Part shown: piece by piece, positions 13,953-22,171 of the stretch
How the letters are laid out: every line of letters begins with the position of its first letter
Numbering within the stretch: the stretch's first letter is position 1
Made by a program: the position numbers and the translations under genes
Assembly (NCBI GenBank): GCA_904502045.1
Contig: CAJGEB010000001.1
Span: 1 to 23,806, forward strand
DNA length: 23,806 bases
Source of the DNA: an uncultured Oscillospiraceae bacterium
Lineage (GTDB): Bacteria; Bacillota; Clostridia; Oscillospirales; Ruminococcaceae
Direction of reading: 5' to 3'
The notes under the pieces: model-generated
Seen by the model: the letters and a program-made list of their open reading frames with translations, nothing else
Databases searched by the model: none
What the model was told of the DNA's origin: nothing

Positions 13953-14817
13953 AGATGAGGAGGTTTTCGTCGGCGAGAACACTGCCTTGGCCGGCGAAAT
14001 CGGTAATGACGAAGACTTCGGTAATGTTGTTGATGTCGGCGGAGAGGTCGATGGTAGCATAGAGGGAAACGCCGTCGGATTCGGGTTGGAGGGAAGCGAT
14101 GTTACCGATGACGAGCCCTCTGGGGAAGATACCGCCGCCGGAGGAAACGACGAGGTCGCCGGGTTTAGATTTGGAATCTCTGGGGAGATAGATGAATTTA
14201 CACATACCGTCGAGGGCGAGATCAATGGATCCCTCACAAACGCCGTATTCGAAGGTCTGGACGCAGTAGCAGCCGAGCTTAACGGCGGGATCGAGGATGG
14301 TGATAACAGAGGAATAGGTAGGGCCGACATCGCTGACGATACCGACAATGCCGTCGGCGGTGATAACGGGATCGTTGACGGAAACGCCGTCAAGTTCTCC
14401 GCGATCAATGACAAAGGAGCCGAAACGGTCGTTGGGATCCTTTGCAATAACCGAAGCGGGTTGGAATTTAAAATCTGCGTTATTTTCTTTAAGCTCGAGG
14501 AAGCTTTTGAACTGCTCGTTTTCGCGCTTGACGTTTTCGTAGTCAATGAGCTGACTGTTGAGGTCGTTGATTTGATCCTTATACAGCTGATTGAGCTCAT
14601 AGATATCGTTGACGTTGGCGATACGGTCGAAGAATTGAGTAACGTTTTGGGAAACGCTTGAGGAAAACTTGAGTAAGGGAGCCGTTACCGAGCCGATGAC
14701 CTCGGCGGTAAAGGAGCCGAAACTACCCTCGGCAGCAGCACGGAGTAAAACAGAAAGAGCGAGCACGAAGAGTAAGATCAGCAGCTTAAAACGACGGCTT
14801 TTGAAGAAGCTCTGCAA
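13924..14817 (-). CDS. mreC: Rod shape-determining protein MreC (TTG start)
   Basis: A 297-residue bitopic protein. A membrane anchor lies at about 10-26 (KLLILLFVLALSVLLRA), a coiled coil at about 70-115 (NDIYELNQLYKDQINDLNSQ onward), and two extracytoplasmic beta domains (about 115-280) contain VIDRGELDGVSVNDPVI and VVSSGGGIFPRGLVIGNI, the typical MreC signatures. It organises PBP2 outside the membrane. The start is TTG at 14817-14815 with AAAGGAGG 7 bases upstream; no nearby ATG fits. It lies 107 bases after mreB. The last codons and stop are part of the tandem duplication described at 13705-13952, so the C-terminus (GDSAN) may have been remodelled by that event. Confidence 0.94.
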   Translation of the reverse strand: MQSFFKSRRFKLLILLFVLALSVLLRAAAEGSFGSFTAEVIGSVTAPLLKFSSSVSQNVTQFFDRIANVNDIYELNQLYKDQINDLNSQLIDYENVKRENEQFKSFLELKENNADFKFQPASVIAKDPNDRFGSFVIDRGELDGVSVNDPVITADGIVGIVSDVGPTYSSVITILDPAVKLGCYCVQTFEYGVCEGSIDLALDGMCKFIYLPRDSKSKPGDLVVSSGGGIFPRGLVIGNIASLQPESDGVSLYATIDLSADINNITEVFVITDFAGQGSVLADENLLIFGNYGDSAN

Positions 14818-14924
14818 GGCGGATCCTCCTTTTTAGAGTAAAATTGGAGATAAATCGGTAAATATAACTTAAAACGGGCCGAGCGATCAAAGCCCAGCCC
14901 GCGCTTTAGCGAATGGTGGATAGG

Positions 14925-15944
14925 TTATCTTGAGCGGTCCTCAGAGAGAACGTCCTTGAGGTCCTCAAGGTTATCGAGAACGGTACCTGTTCCGGTAGCA
15001 ACGCAGTCGAGAGGATTCTCGGCGATGTGAACGGGCATACCGGTTTCGAGATTGATGAGCTTATCGAAGCCTTTGAGGAGCGCGCCGCCACCGGTAAGGG
15101 TAATACCGTGGTCGATGAGGTCTGCAGCAAGCTCGGGGGGAGTTTTCTCAAGGGTGGACTTTATCGCCTCAAGAATGGTAGAAAGGGGATCCACAAGAGA
15201 TTCGCGTATCTCAGCAGGAGTGATAAATATATTCTTGGGCAGACCGTCCATGAGGTTACGGCCCTTTATTTCAAGATCCTGCTCGTCCTCGTAGGGATAA
15301 GCGGAGCCTATCTTTATCTTGATATCCTCAGCGGTTCTTTCACCGATGAGAAGGTTGTACTTTTTCTTGATGTAGCTTATAATAGCAGAGTCGAACTCAT
15401 CGCCGCCGACGCGAACCGACTTTGAAGAAACGATACCGCCGAGAGAGATTACAGCAACCTCGCTGGTGCCGCCGCCGATATCAACGACCATACTGCCGGT
15501 CGCTTCGGAAACGGGGAGTCCCGCACCGATAGCCGCAGCCATGGGTTCCTCAATTATCGAAACGTATTTTGCGCCCGCTCTTGTAGCCGCATCCTTAACT
15601 GCGCGTCTTTCAACCTCTGTAACGCCGTAAGGAATACAGATGACTACTCTGGGCTTAGCAAACATAAAGCCGTTCATAGCTTTTTTTATAAATATCTGAA
15701 GCATCGACGAGGTAATATCAAAGTCGGCGATAACACCGTCTTTAAGGGGTCTGACGGCTACGATGGAGCCGGGGGTTCTTCCGATAACCTCTTTTGCCTC
15801 TTTACCGACGTATTTTACGGTATCGGTTCTTGTGTCTACCGCAACTACCGACGGCTCGCGGATAATTATTCCCTTACCTTTCATAAACACCAGCGTATTA
15901 GCGGTACCGAGGTCTATTCCGATATCTTTTGAAAACATACTCAT
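14925..15944 (-). CDS. mreB: Rod shape-determining actin homologue MreB
   Basis: A 339-residue actin-fold ATPase that forms membrane-associated filaments directing lateral wall synthesis. Motifs are phosphate 1 [11 protein letters not shown], the conserved [14 protein letters not shown], phosphate 2 [32 protein letters not shown], and the adenosine motif [15 protein letters not shown]. MreB is favoured over Mbl because it heads an mreBCD operon. Three ATG codons lie close together; 15944 has AAAGGGG 9 bases upstream and is chosen over 15950 (3 bases). The promoter lies directly upstream. Codons are mixed at the 5' end and pyrimidine-ending at the 3' end. Confidence 0.95.
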   Translation of the reverse strand: MSMFSKDIGIDLGTANTLVFMKGKGIIIREPSVVAVDTRTDTVKYVGKEAKEVIGRTPGSIVAVRPLKDGVIADFDITSSMLQIFIKKAMNGFMFAKPRVVICIPYGVTEVERRAVKDAATRAGAKYVSIIEEPMAAAIGAGLPVSEATGSMVVDIGGGTSEVAVISLGGIVSSKSVRVGGDEFDSAIISYIKKKYNLLIGERTAEDIKIKIGSAYPYEDEQDLEIKGRNLMDGLPKNIFITPAEIRESLVDPLSTILEAIKSTLEKTPPELAADLIDHGITLTGGGALLKGFDKLINLETGMPVHIAENPLDCVATGTGTVLDNLEDLKDVLSEDRSR

Positions 15945-15992
15945 ATTCATTATCCCCTTTTGGAAAAATAAACAAATAATACTATACTACCT

Positions 15993-16021
15993 ATTATAAC
16001 TCCATATTAACGTTTTCACAA
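15993..16021 (-). promoter_or_regulatory. Sigma-A promoter of the mreBCD-PBP2 operon
   Basis: On the minus strand, TTGTGA (16021-16016), a 17-base spacer and a perfect TATAAT (15998-15993) lie about 49 bases before the mreB start. No terminator is evident after maf, so readthrough from maf is also possible. Confidence 0.75.
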
Positions 16022-16066
16022 CACAATTATTTCATTTTTTTTGAATATTTTCTAAATTTTATCGCA

Positions 16067-16654
16067 TTATTTTTCAAAAAGCGACAAAATCGGAGTAATT
16101 TTGCGGTTTAGCGCTGCAACGGGGAGTCCGACCACGTTGAAATAGTCGCCAAAAATGGATTTCACAAAAAGTGAGCCGTGCCCTTGTATCCCGTAGGAGC
16201 CCGCCTTATCCATCGGCTCGCCGGTGGCAATGTACCTCTCTATCTCTTCTGAGGACAGCGGATAAAATTCCACCTGCGTTTCCTCGGAAAATACCTCTTC
16301 AGCCAGTACTTTACTGCCTTTCGCTGCGATAACGCCGACGCCTGTTATAACAGTATGCTTCCTGCCGGACAGCAGGGTGAGCGCGGCGCGCGCGTCGTCG
16401 TACGACGACGGCTTACCGAGGACGGAGCCGTCAAGGGTAACGACGGTATCGGCAGCAACGATGATACGGCTCCCCTCGGAAAGAGAGAATGCGCGCCGCG
16501 CCTTACGGGCAGCGACTTGTGCGGCGGCGTCGGCGATAGCGCAGCTTGCGGGGAAGGATTCATCGGTATCGGGGATGAGGATATTAAAATTTTGTGAAAT
16601 AAGGGAAAAAAGCTCTTTTCTTCTGGGGGAACCTGATGCTAAAATAAAGTACAT
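16067..16654 (-). CDS. maf: Maf family nucleotide pyrophosphatase
   Basis: A 195-residue Maf/Ham1-fold house-cleaning enzyme that hydrolyses non-canonical nucleoside triphosphates. Motifs are ILASGSPRRKEL (4-15), IIVAADTVVTLDGSVLGKP with D69 and K81, SGRKHTVITGVGV, and GSYGIQGHGSLFVKSIFGDY. The frame is open far upstream, but the start is ATG at 16654, where homology begins; the preceding open frame is low-complexity and antisense to nothing conserved. A 31-base palindromic segment nearly identical to element E1 forms codons 82-92 (PSSYDDARAAL). It lies 25 bases after the DUF4321 gene, presumably cotranscribed, and 122 bases before mreB. Confidence 0.94.
   Translation of the reverse strand: MYFILASGSPRRKELFSLISQNFNILIPDTDESFPASCAIADAAAQVAARKARRAFSLSEGSRIIVAADTVVTLDGSVLGKPSSYDDARAALTLLSGRKHTVITGVGVIAAKGSKVLAEEVFSEETQVEFYPLSSEEIERYIATGEPMDKAGSYGIQGHGSLFVKSIFGDYFNVVGLPVAALNRKITPILSLFEK
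16381..16411. repeat. E1-like palindromic segment embedded in maf
   Basis: The 31 bases match 6045-6075 at 30 positions, covering part of the E1 outer arm and the whole 20-bp palindrome except its first base. A 12-base copy of the opposite E1 arm (GCGCGCCGCGCC) also occurs at 16491-16502 in the same gene. The segment is in frame and translated. Confidence 0.75.
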
Positions 16655-16679
16655 GGTAAACGCTCTTTCTGAGTAAAAT

Positions 16680-16949
16680 TTAGAGTTTCTTTTTGAGACC
16701 GATGTAAGCGAGGAGGGCGAGGATAACGGTAATGATGTGGGCGACGGAAACATTAATTTCGAAACCGAGCGAGAGTTTAATGATGGAGAGGTCGAGAACG
16801 AAGGGAGCAGAAGGACTGATTCCGACGGACTTTGAGAAAGCGAGCCACTGAAGAGAGGGAACTCCCTGAACGGCGGAAGCGATGATGGAGCCGGCAAAAA
16901 CACCGGCGAGGAAAAACAGGATAAAGAGCAGGGATCTTTTGAGATTCAT
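16680..16949 (-). CDS. DUF4321 family membrane protein
   Basis: An 89-residue protein with two predicted membrane helices, about 5-22 (RSLLFILFFLAGVFAGSII) and 68-86 (VAHIITVILALLAYIGL). A conserved-looking stretch (FVLDLSIIKLSLGFEINVS) between them is typical of the DUF4321 family, which sits next to maf in many Clostridia. No biochemical role is established. ATG at 16949 has AAAGGAC 8 bases upstream; the longer open frame to 17084 overlaps the divergent gene and is rejected. Only 51 bases separate it from the divergent plus-strand gene, and I see no convincing promoter there. Confidence 0.85.
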   Translation of the reverse strand: MNLKRSLLFILFFLAGVFAGSIIASAVQGVPSLQWLAFSKSVGISPSAPFVLDLSIIKLSLGFEINVSVAHIITVILALLAYIGLKKKL

Positions 16950-17000
16950 AATAAACGGTCCTTTCTTTTGAAAAATGGAAATAAATGACGGGGTGTAGAA

Positions 17001-17525
17001 ATGGGATGCGAAGAAGCGATACGCAGAGCGTATGCAATACTTGAGGGAACACCGCAGCGAATAGATTGCGGAATACTTTGCCAAAAGAAATGCTGCAAAG
17101 GTGACGAAAACGATGGAATGCAGCTTTTTCCGGGAGAGGAAAAGATACTTGCAGGAGCCGAAGGGATAAAGATACGTGCAAGCGAGGGGAATGAGGGGTA
17201 TCCGGTAGCGGTGTGCGAGGGTAGCTGTGACAGGAGCACAAGACCGCTGTCCTGCAGGCTGTTTCCGTATTTTCCGGTACTGTTAAAGCGCGGGAGAAAA
17301 GTTGCGGTAAAGATAGCGTACGACCCGCGCGCAGTAAATATGTGTCCGCTCGTAAGGATGGGGATTCCTGCAACAAGACGCTTTATAGAAGCGGCGAGAG
17401 AAGCGGTAATGGAACTTGCAAAGGAACCCGAAATAAGACGGTATATAGAGAAGCGGTGCGGGTATATGGACGAGATAGCCGAGCTTTCCCGCGCCCTTAC
17501 CGGCAAACGCCGTACTCTTCGATAA
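17001..17525 (+). CDS. Cysteine-cluster protein, possible metal-binding (YkgJ/FliB-like)
   Basis: A 174-residue soluble protein with an N-terminal cysteine cluster: C23, C27, C31 and C32 (DCGILCQKKCCKGD), then C72, C76 and C85 within CEGSCDRSTRPLSCRLFPYF, plus C114 and C152. The RPLSCRLFP segment resembles the CxxCxxxCC/RPxxCRxFP pattern of the putative zinc- or iron-chelating family related to YkgJ and flagellin N-methylase. I cannot name a function with confidence. The start at 17001 follows GGGGTG by about 5 bases. It is divergent from the DUF4321 gene and convergent with spoIIP, with a stem-loop between. Codons are purine-ending except in the last ~60 bases, which turn C-rich. Confidence 0.75.
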   Translation: MGCEEAIRRAYAILEGTPQRIDCGILCQKKCCKGDENDGMQLFPGEEKILAGAEGIKIRASEGNEGYPVAVCEGSCDRSTRPLSCRLFPYFPVLLKRGRKVAVKIAYDPRAVNMCPLVRMGIPATRRFIEAAREAVMELAKEPEIRRYIEKRCGYMDEIAELSRALTGKRRTLR

Positions 17526-17609
17526 ATATACCTTATTTGGTCAAAATTTGTCAAGAGATAGGGCAAGCGGGAAAGGGTTGAAGAGTCGGGAGCAATGTGA
17601 TAAAATGAA

Positions 17610-17631
17610 AAGGTCGGGGTAAACCGACCTT
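17610..17631. terminator. Terminator of spoIIP, shared with the convergent gene
   Basis: An 8-bp stem (AAGGTCGG with CCGACCTT) and a 6-base loop are followed on the minus strand by TTTTCATTTTATC, making a good terminator for spoIIP. On the plus strand the tail is weak, but it may also stop the cysteine-cluster gene. Confidence 0.75.
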
Positions 17632-17654
17632 GAGATTTATAATTGTAAAAACGG

Positions 17655-18839
17655 CTACTGAGAGAGCTTGAGTACCTTGACGAGAGTTTTAGCGAGCAGC
17701 TCGGCGGAGCGTTTAGCTTCATCGAGGGTATTGCCGTGTGCTCCGATTTCGATGAGGAGCGCGCCGGGAGAAAGCTCCTGATTGGAGTTGCGGTCGCAGA
17801 ACATAGTTGGACGGGTAATACCGGGGTAGTCGGCTTCGAGGGTGCGCTGGAGCTCGGCGGCAAAGCGGAGATTTTCGAAAAAGGAAGGGTCCTTGCCTGA
17901 GCCGCTGTCGCAGGTGGAGATTATCATAATTTGAGCGACGTCCTCGCCGTTGACGGACACGACCGGCTTTACGAGAGCACCGCTTGAATCCTGCATAGCA
18001 TCGCGGTGGACGTCGAGAATGACCTTTATAGAGGGGTACTCTTTGAGGTATGCGTTTATGGTTTGGGCGCTACGGGAGTAGGCTCCGTTATACAGAGGGT
18101 TATCGTGCAGGGTGTCGGAGTGCAGAGTAGAGATTCCGTATTCGTTTAAGGTTTGAGCGATAACGTCACCGACAGCGACCATATTCAGAGAATTATCTGT
18201 GGAGCGGAAGGAGTAGTCGGTGTCATAAAAACCCGCACCGTAGGGGTCGAACGCCTCGGTGGCGTGGGTGTGGTAGATGAGCACCTGCGGCTCGTCCGAG
18301 AGGTTGATTTTAATATTGTGAGGGAGCGCGGCTTCCTTGAGGATGCGGTCTTTTGAATAGTTTGAGGAGTTTTTGATGAGGAGTCCGTTTTTGTCTCCGA
18401 TGAAGATACCGCCAATGCCTATCTGAACCTGTTTTTTTATAATTTTTCCGAGGCGTTCGACGGGGATATCGTCGGGGGGAGAGATGGTGTCGGAGCCTGA
18501 GGGCTCGGTGTCATCGTAAGAGGACTCTTCCGGTGAGTAGTGTGACTCCTGCGAAGGCTCCTGAGAGGAACTTTCCTGCGAGGACTCGGAAGAGGATTCC
18601 TGAGAAGACTCCTGCTCGGGAGCGGAAGACTCTTCGTCGGGCACAGAAGGAAGGACTCCTTGAGGGAGATACTGATTTTTCAAATAGGCAGCGGCGCCGT
18701 CGGGCATAGTAACGACAGCGGAAAAAACGATGGCTCCCGGCAAAAAAGACGGAAGAAGACTATTGAACAGCTTTACCGTCGGAAGAGCGAGAGCAGTCAA
18801 AACTACCGAAAGAATCAATTTTTTCACAGCGCGTCCCAT
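17655..18839 (-). CDS. spoIIP: Stage II sporulation protein P (peptidoglycan hydrolase)
   Basis: A 394-residue membrane-anchored amidase/endopeptidase of the DMP complex, which removes septal peptidoglycan and drives engulfment during sporulation. An N-terminal hydrophobic anchor (about 5-45) is followed by a Ser/Glu/Gln-rich linker (about 70-115) with imperfect repeats of QESS. The catalytic domain shows VLIYHTHATEAF (H190, H192, E195), VILDVHRDAM (H278) and LLIEIGAHGNT (E364), all typical of SpoIIP zinc-site regions. The start at 18839 has AAGGAGG 7 bases upstream. A sigma-E-like promoter precedes it and a terminator follows, so it is monocistronic. In B. subtilis it follows gpr, which is not seen here. 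Confidence 0.95.
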   Translation of the reverse strand: MGRAVKKLILSVVLTALALPTVKLFNSLLPSFLPGAIVFSAVVTMPDGAAAYLKNQYLPQGVLPSVPDEESSAPEQESSQESSSESSQESSSQEPSQESHYSPEESSYDDTEPSGSDTISPPDDIPVERLGKIIKKQVQIGIGGIFIGDKNGLLIKNSSNYSKDRILKEAALPHNIKINLSDEPQVLIYHTHATEAFDPYGAGFYDTDYSFRSTDNSLNMVAVGDVIAQTLNEYGISTLHSDTLHDNPLYNGAYSRSAQTINAYLKEYPSIKVILDVHRDAMQDSSGALVKPVVSVNGEDVAQIMIISTCDSGSGKDPSFFENLRFAAELQRTLEADYPGITRPTMFCDRNSNQELSPGALLIEIGAHGNTLDEAKRSAELLAKTLVKVLKLSQ

Positions 18840-18869
18840 AAAAGAGCCTCCTTATGCAGATAATAGTAA

Positions 18870-18899
18870 AATATATGCAAAAAAAGGAGCCGAAAATGC
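18870..18899 (-). promoter_or_regulatory. Candidate sigma-E promoter of spoIIP
   Basis: On the minus strand, GCATTTT (18899-18893), a 15-base spacer and CATATATT (18877-18870) fit the sigma-E pattern (kmATATT, 13-15 bases, CATACAnT) at all but two positions. This is where expected, since B. subtilis spoIIP is transcribed by sigma-E. Confidence 0.6.
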
Positions 18900-19004
18900 G
18901 CAAAAGGGCGCTTGAGGGGATAATTTTAAAATATTATTTACAAATGGCGGCAAAAACGCTGATAAAATAAGGAAAGAAGATAATTGCAAGAGGAGGACTG
19001 TTGC

Positions 19005-19946
19005 ATGATAGAAGTAAGAAATCTCGTTAAGAGATACGGTCAGAAGTTTGCGGTGAACGACATAAGCTTTACCGTAAATCAAGGGGAAATAGTCGGATTT
19101 TTGGGTCCGAACGGAGCGGGAAAATCCACCACGATGAATATAATCACGGGATATATCTCAAGCTCGTCGGGAACGGTAACGGTAGACGGAGCGGATATAC
19201 TTGAGGAGCCGCAGGAGGTAAAATCCAAGATAGGATACCTGCCTGAGCAGCCGCCGCTGTATCTTGATATGACGGTGAAGGAATACCTCTCGTTTATGTA
19301 TGACTTGAAAAAGGCGAAGCAGCCGAAGAATCCGCATATAAGAGAGATATGCGAGCTTGTGAAGATAACCGACGTATACAACAGAATGATAAAGAATCTT
19401 TCGAAGGGATACAGACAGAGAGTGGGAATCGCGCAGGCACTTATCGGGAATCCGCCCGTACTTGTGCTGGACGAGCCGACGGTGGGACTTGACCCGAATC
19501 AGATAATAGAGATACGCAGTCTGATAAAGGAGCTCGGAGCTCGCCATACGGTAATACTCTCGTCACACATTTTGCCTGAGGTACAAGCGGTGTGCGACAG
19601 AATAATCGTAATCAGTCAGGGTAAGCTGGTGGCGGACGACAGACCTGAGAATCTGTCCAAGGCGCTGAGCGAGGACCACAGACTTAACGTAAGGATAGCG
19701 GGTCCCGAGGAAGATATAATAAAAGAGTTTGAGAAGAGCGGGAAGATAGCGTCGGCAGTAAGCATCGGAACGAAGGAAGAGGGCTCGTACGACTTTATGA
19801 TAGAGGCAAAAGGCGACGAGGATATACGCCGCGAGGTATTCAAGATAACGGCGCTGAAGAATTGGCCGATACTTTTGATGAAGAGCTCGGAGCTTACGCT
19901 GGAGGAAGTATTCCTGCAGCTGACGAGCGGAGAAAGAAAGCGATAA
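19005..19946 (+). CDS. ABC transporter ATPase (GldA-like)
   Basis: A 313-residue ABC ATPase. It has Walker A GPNGAGKST, a Q-loop region in YLPEQPPLYLDMTVKEYL, signature LSKGYRQRVGIAQAL, Walker B VLVLDEPTVGLDP and H-loop SSHIL. A C-terminal extension of about 90 residues is typical of ABC-2 type exporters such as those near GldA. ATG at 19005 is chosen because AGGAGG sits 8 bases upstream and the conserved MIEVRNLVKRYG start begins there. The permease starts 12 bases after its stop. It forms a four-gene unit with the permease, GldG-like and DUF4340 genes. A possible promoter (TTTACA with GATAAA, 18 bases) lies at 18936-18965 but is weak. The substrate is unknown. Confidence 0.93.
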   Translation: MIEVRNLVKRYGQKFAVNDISFTVNQGEIVGFLGPNGAGKSTTMNIITGYISSSSGTVTVDGADILEEPQEVKSKIGYLPEQPPLYLDMTVKEYLSFMYDLKKAKQPKNPHIREICELVKITDVYNRMIKNLSKGYRQRVGIAQALIGNPPVLVLDEPTVGLDPNQIIEIRSLIKELGARHTVILSSHILPEVQAVCDRIIVISQGKLVADDRPENLSKALSEDHRLNVRIAGPEEDIIKEFEKSGKIASAVSIGTKEEGSYDFMIEAKGDEDIRREVFKITALKNWPILLMKSSELTLEEVFLQLTSGERKR

Positions 19947-19958
19947 GGGGGAGCAGAG

Positions 19959-20660
19959 ATGGGCGCAATAATGAGACGCGAGTTCAACGCGTATTTTACA
20001 TCGGCGATAGGATATATATTTATAGCGGTATTTTTCTTTTTTTCGGGAATGTTTTTCGCGCAGATGTTTGCGGCGGGATATCCCGATATGAGCTATCTGT
20101 TCAGCAGCTTGTTTTCGATAGTAATGTTTATGGTACCGATACTTACGATGAGGCTGATGAGTGAGGATAAGAAGATAAAGACCGACCAAGCGTTGCTTAC
20201 GGCACCGGTAAACCTTGCGGGAGTAGTACTCGGAAAGTTTTTTGCTGCAGCGGCGATGTTTTTGGTAACAATCAGTATTACGATAGTACAGAGCTTGGTA
20301 ATGGCAACGATGACGACGGTAGCGTGGAACATAGTATTCTGCAATTTTGCAGGACTCTTTTTAGCAGGCTGCGCGATGATATCAATAGGAATGTTTATCT
20401 CGTCACTTACCGAAAATCAGGTAATCGCGGCGGTCGGAGCCTTTGCGGCAGCACTTGCGCTGACCTTCATTGACTCGCTGATACCGAACATAAAGATAGG
20501 ATTTTTGAAGGAGTTCGTGACCGGAGCTTCCTTTAACGACAGATATGCGGCGTTTCAGTACGGAATACTGGATTTTTCAAATATCATATTCTTCATAAGC
20601 ATCATAGCGATATTCGTGTTCTTGACGGTAAGAACGCTTGAGAAGAAGAGATGGAGCTAA
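19959..20660 (+). CDS. ABC-2 type permease (GldF-like)
   Basis: A 233-residue integral membrane protein with about six hydrophobic helices: a segment near 18-36, LFSIVMFMVPILTMRLMSED near 48-66 with the conserved post-helix MRLMSEDKK, helices near 90-140, GAFAAALALTFIDSLI, and a final IIFFISIIAIFVFLTVRTLE. This matches GldF-type ABC-2 permeases, which pair with the upstream ATPase. The start at 19959 follows AAGGGGGAG. It lies 12 bases after the ATPase gene and 33 bases before the GldG-like gene. Confidence 0.9.
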   Translation: MGAIMRREFNAYFTSAIGYIFIAVFFFFSGMFFAQMFAAGYPDMSYLFSSLFSIVMFMVPILTMRLMSEDKKIKTDQALLTAPVNLAGVVLGKFFAAAAMFLVTISITIVQSLVMATMTTVAWNIVFCNFAGLFLAGCAMISIGMFISSLTENQVIAAVGAFAAALALTFIDSLIPNIKIGFLKEFVTGASFNDRYAAFQYGILDFSNIIFFISIIAIFVFLTVRTLEKKRWS

Positions 20661-20693
20661 AAAAGAAAAATTCAGAAAGGAACGTGACGAACA

Positions 20694-22157
20694 GTGAAAA
20701 TAAGTAAAGCTGAGTTAAAGAGAAAAGCAAAGTACGGCGGATTTGCGACGGCGATAACGATAATCTTCATCGTAGCAGTGCTTATAGTAAATATGATAGC
20801 TACGGGACTGACCGACAAGTTCGGACTCAGTATAGACCTGACCGCAGATAAATCCTTTGAGATAGGAAACGCGTCGAAGGAGTACGTAAAGGGGATAGAT
20901 GAGGAGGTAAACATCTATATTCTTTACGAGGAATACGGTTACAAAAAGCTTGATAAGGTATACGCGCAGGCAGCGAGTGTAATCGAGTCGTATTCCTATG
21001 CAAACCCGAAGATAACGGTTCAGTATAAGGATATAATAAGCGACCCGACCTTCGTTAAGCAGTTTGATAAGCTGACGCTGCAGAGCGGAGATATTGTCGT
21101 GCAGTGCGGGGACAGGGCGAAGAGGATAGCGCCGACCGATATGTTTGAGGTAAGCACAAGCGGTACGGCATCGAAGGCTTATTCTTACGTTGAGAGAGAG
21201 GTAACAAGAGCGATACTCAACGTAACGAGCGGCGAGATGACTAAAATAAGCGTGCTGACGGGATTTAACAATGAATCCGCCGATGCTCTCATTGAGGAGC
21301 TCACCAACAATAACTACGAGGTAAAGCAGCAGTCGCTGATTACCGAGGAGATAGACCCCGAAGCGTCTGCGGTAATACTTTTTGCTCCGAGGGTAGACCT
21401 CACTGAAGAGGCTATCAAAAAAATCGAGGATTTCCTTGACAACGACGGAGAGCTCGGTAAGACGCTTATGTACTTTATGTCGTATGACTCTACGATGGAG
21501 AAGATGACTAACCTTGACGCTCTCTTAAAGGACTGGGGAATCGAAACCGGCTACGGACTCGTTTACGAAACCAATTCTTCAAATATTTGGAGTTCGATGT
21601 CGCCCTATGCCGTAATTGCGTCGATAACGAACAAAGAAGCGGCGGGAAACGTTGCTAATAAGAATCTGTTGTTTGCAACCCTCAATTCAAGACCGTTAAA
21701 GCTTTTGTTTGAAACGGAAGGAAGCTACAAGACCGAAACTCTCGTACAGCTTTCGAAGACGGTTGCACTGTTCCCGGAGGGCGCGGGAGAGGATTACGTT
21801 CCCTCAAAGGACGATATCTGCGGACCGCTTCCGGCAATAGCGCTTTCGACGTTGACGAGATATAAAGGCTCGGAGCCGATAGAATCCAAGATAATGGTAG
21901 GCAGCAGCAGTGCTATATGTGATGCGAGCATATTGAAGCAGAGCTCCTTTGCGAATGCGGAATATATGGTGGGAGTGACGAACTACCTCACAGGAACCGA
22001 AGAGGGAGTTTACATCGAGTCAAAGGACCTTAACACTTCATCAATAACGACCACGGTAGAACAAAGCAGAGTAGTAACAATAATATTCGTAGCTGTAACG
22101 CCGGTGCTCATAATGCTTGGCGGACTTGCAGTATGGCTGGTAAGAAGACACAAGTAA
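20694..22157 (+). CDS. GldG-like ABC auxiliary membrane protein (GTG start)
   Basis: A 487-residue protein with an N-terminal helix (about 16-37, ATAITIIFIVAVLIVNMIA), a large extracytoplasmic region and a C-terminal helix (about 462-482, IIFVAVTPVLIMLGGLAVWL) ending WLVRRHK. This is the architecture of GldG/ABC-type uncharacterised transport proteins. The start of the outer domain, with DLTADKSFEIGNASKEYVKG, is the conserved family entry, where proteins usually read DLT..K.ysLs. In Bacteroidetes GldG belongs to the gliding machinery; Firmicutes copies are accessory parts of an exporter of unknown substrate. The GTG at 20694 has a distant AAAGGA, so translation may rely on coupling with the permease gene. 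Confidence 0.87.
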   Translation: MKISKAELKRKAKYGGFATAITIIFIVAVLIVNMIATGLTDKFGLSIDLTADKSFEIGNASKEYVKGIDEEVNIYILYEEYGYKKLDKVYAQAASVIESYSYANPKITVQYKDIISDPTFVKQFDKLTLQSGDIVVQCGDRAKRIAPTDMFEVSTSGTASKAYSYVEREVTRAILNVTSGEMTKISVLTGFNNESADALIEELTNNNYEVKQQSLITEEIDPEASAVILFAPRVDLTEEAIKKIEDFLDNDGELGKTLMYFMSYDSTMEKMTNLDALLKDWGIETGYGLVYETNSSNIWSSMSPYAVIASITNKEAAGNVANKNLLFATLNSRPLKLLFETEGSYKTETLVQLSKTVALFPEGAGEDYVPSKDDICGPLPAIALSTLTRYKGSEPIESKIMVGSSSAICDASILKQSSFANAEYMVGVTNYLTGTEEGVYIESKDLNTSSITTTVEQSRVVTIIFVAVTPVLIMLGGLAVWLVRRHK

Positions 22158-22171
22158 CAGGGGGAGCTCGC

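Noticed and set aside
13987..14661. A 224-codon plus-strand open frame inside mreC
   Set aside because: Asp/Gly/Val-rich shadow of mreC, lacking a ribosome site and homology-like motifs; mreC on the minus strand has clear domains and a proper ribosome site.
16655..16903. An N-terminal extension of Maf of 83 residues
   Set aside because: The extension is low-complexity and overlaps the DUF4321 gene; homology and the ILASGSPRR motif place the start at 16654.
18500..18640. Short repeats suggestive of a phase-variable or CRISPR-like tract
   Set aside because: They encode the Ser/Glu/Gln-rich linker of SpoIIP, stay in frame and are irregular; no spacer structure.
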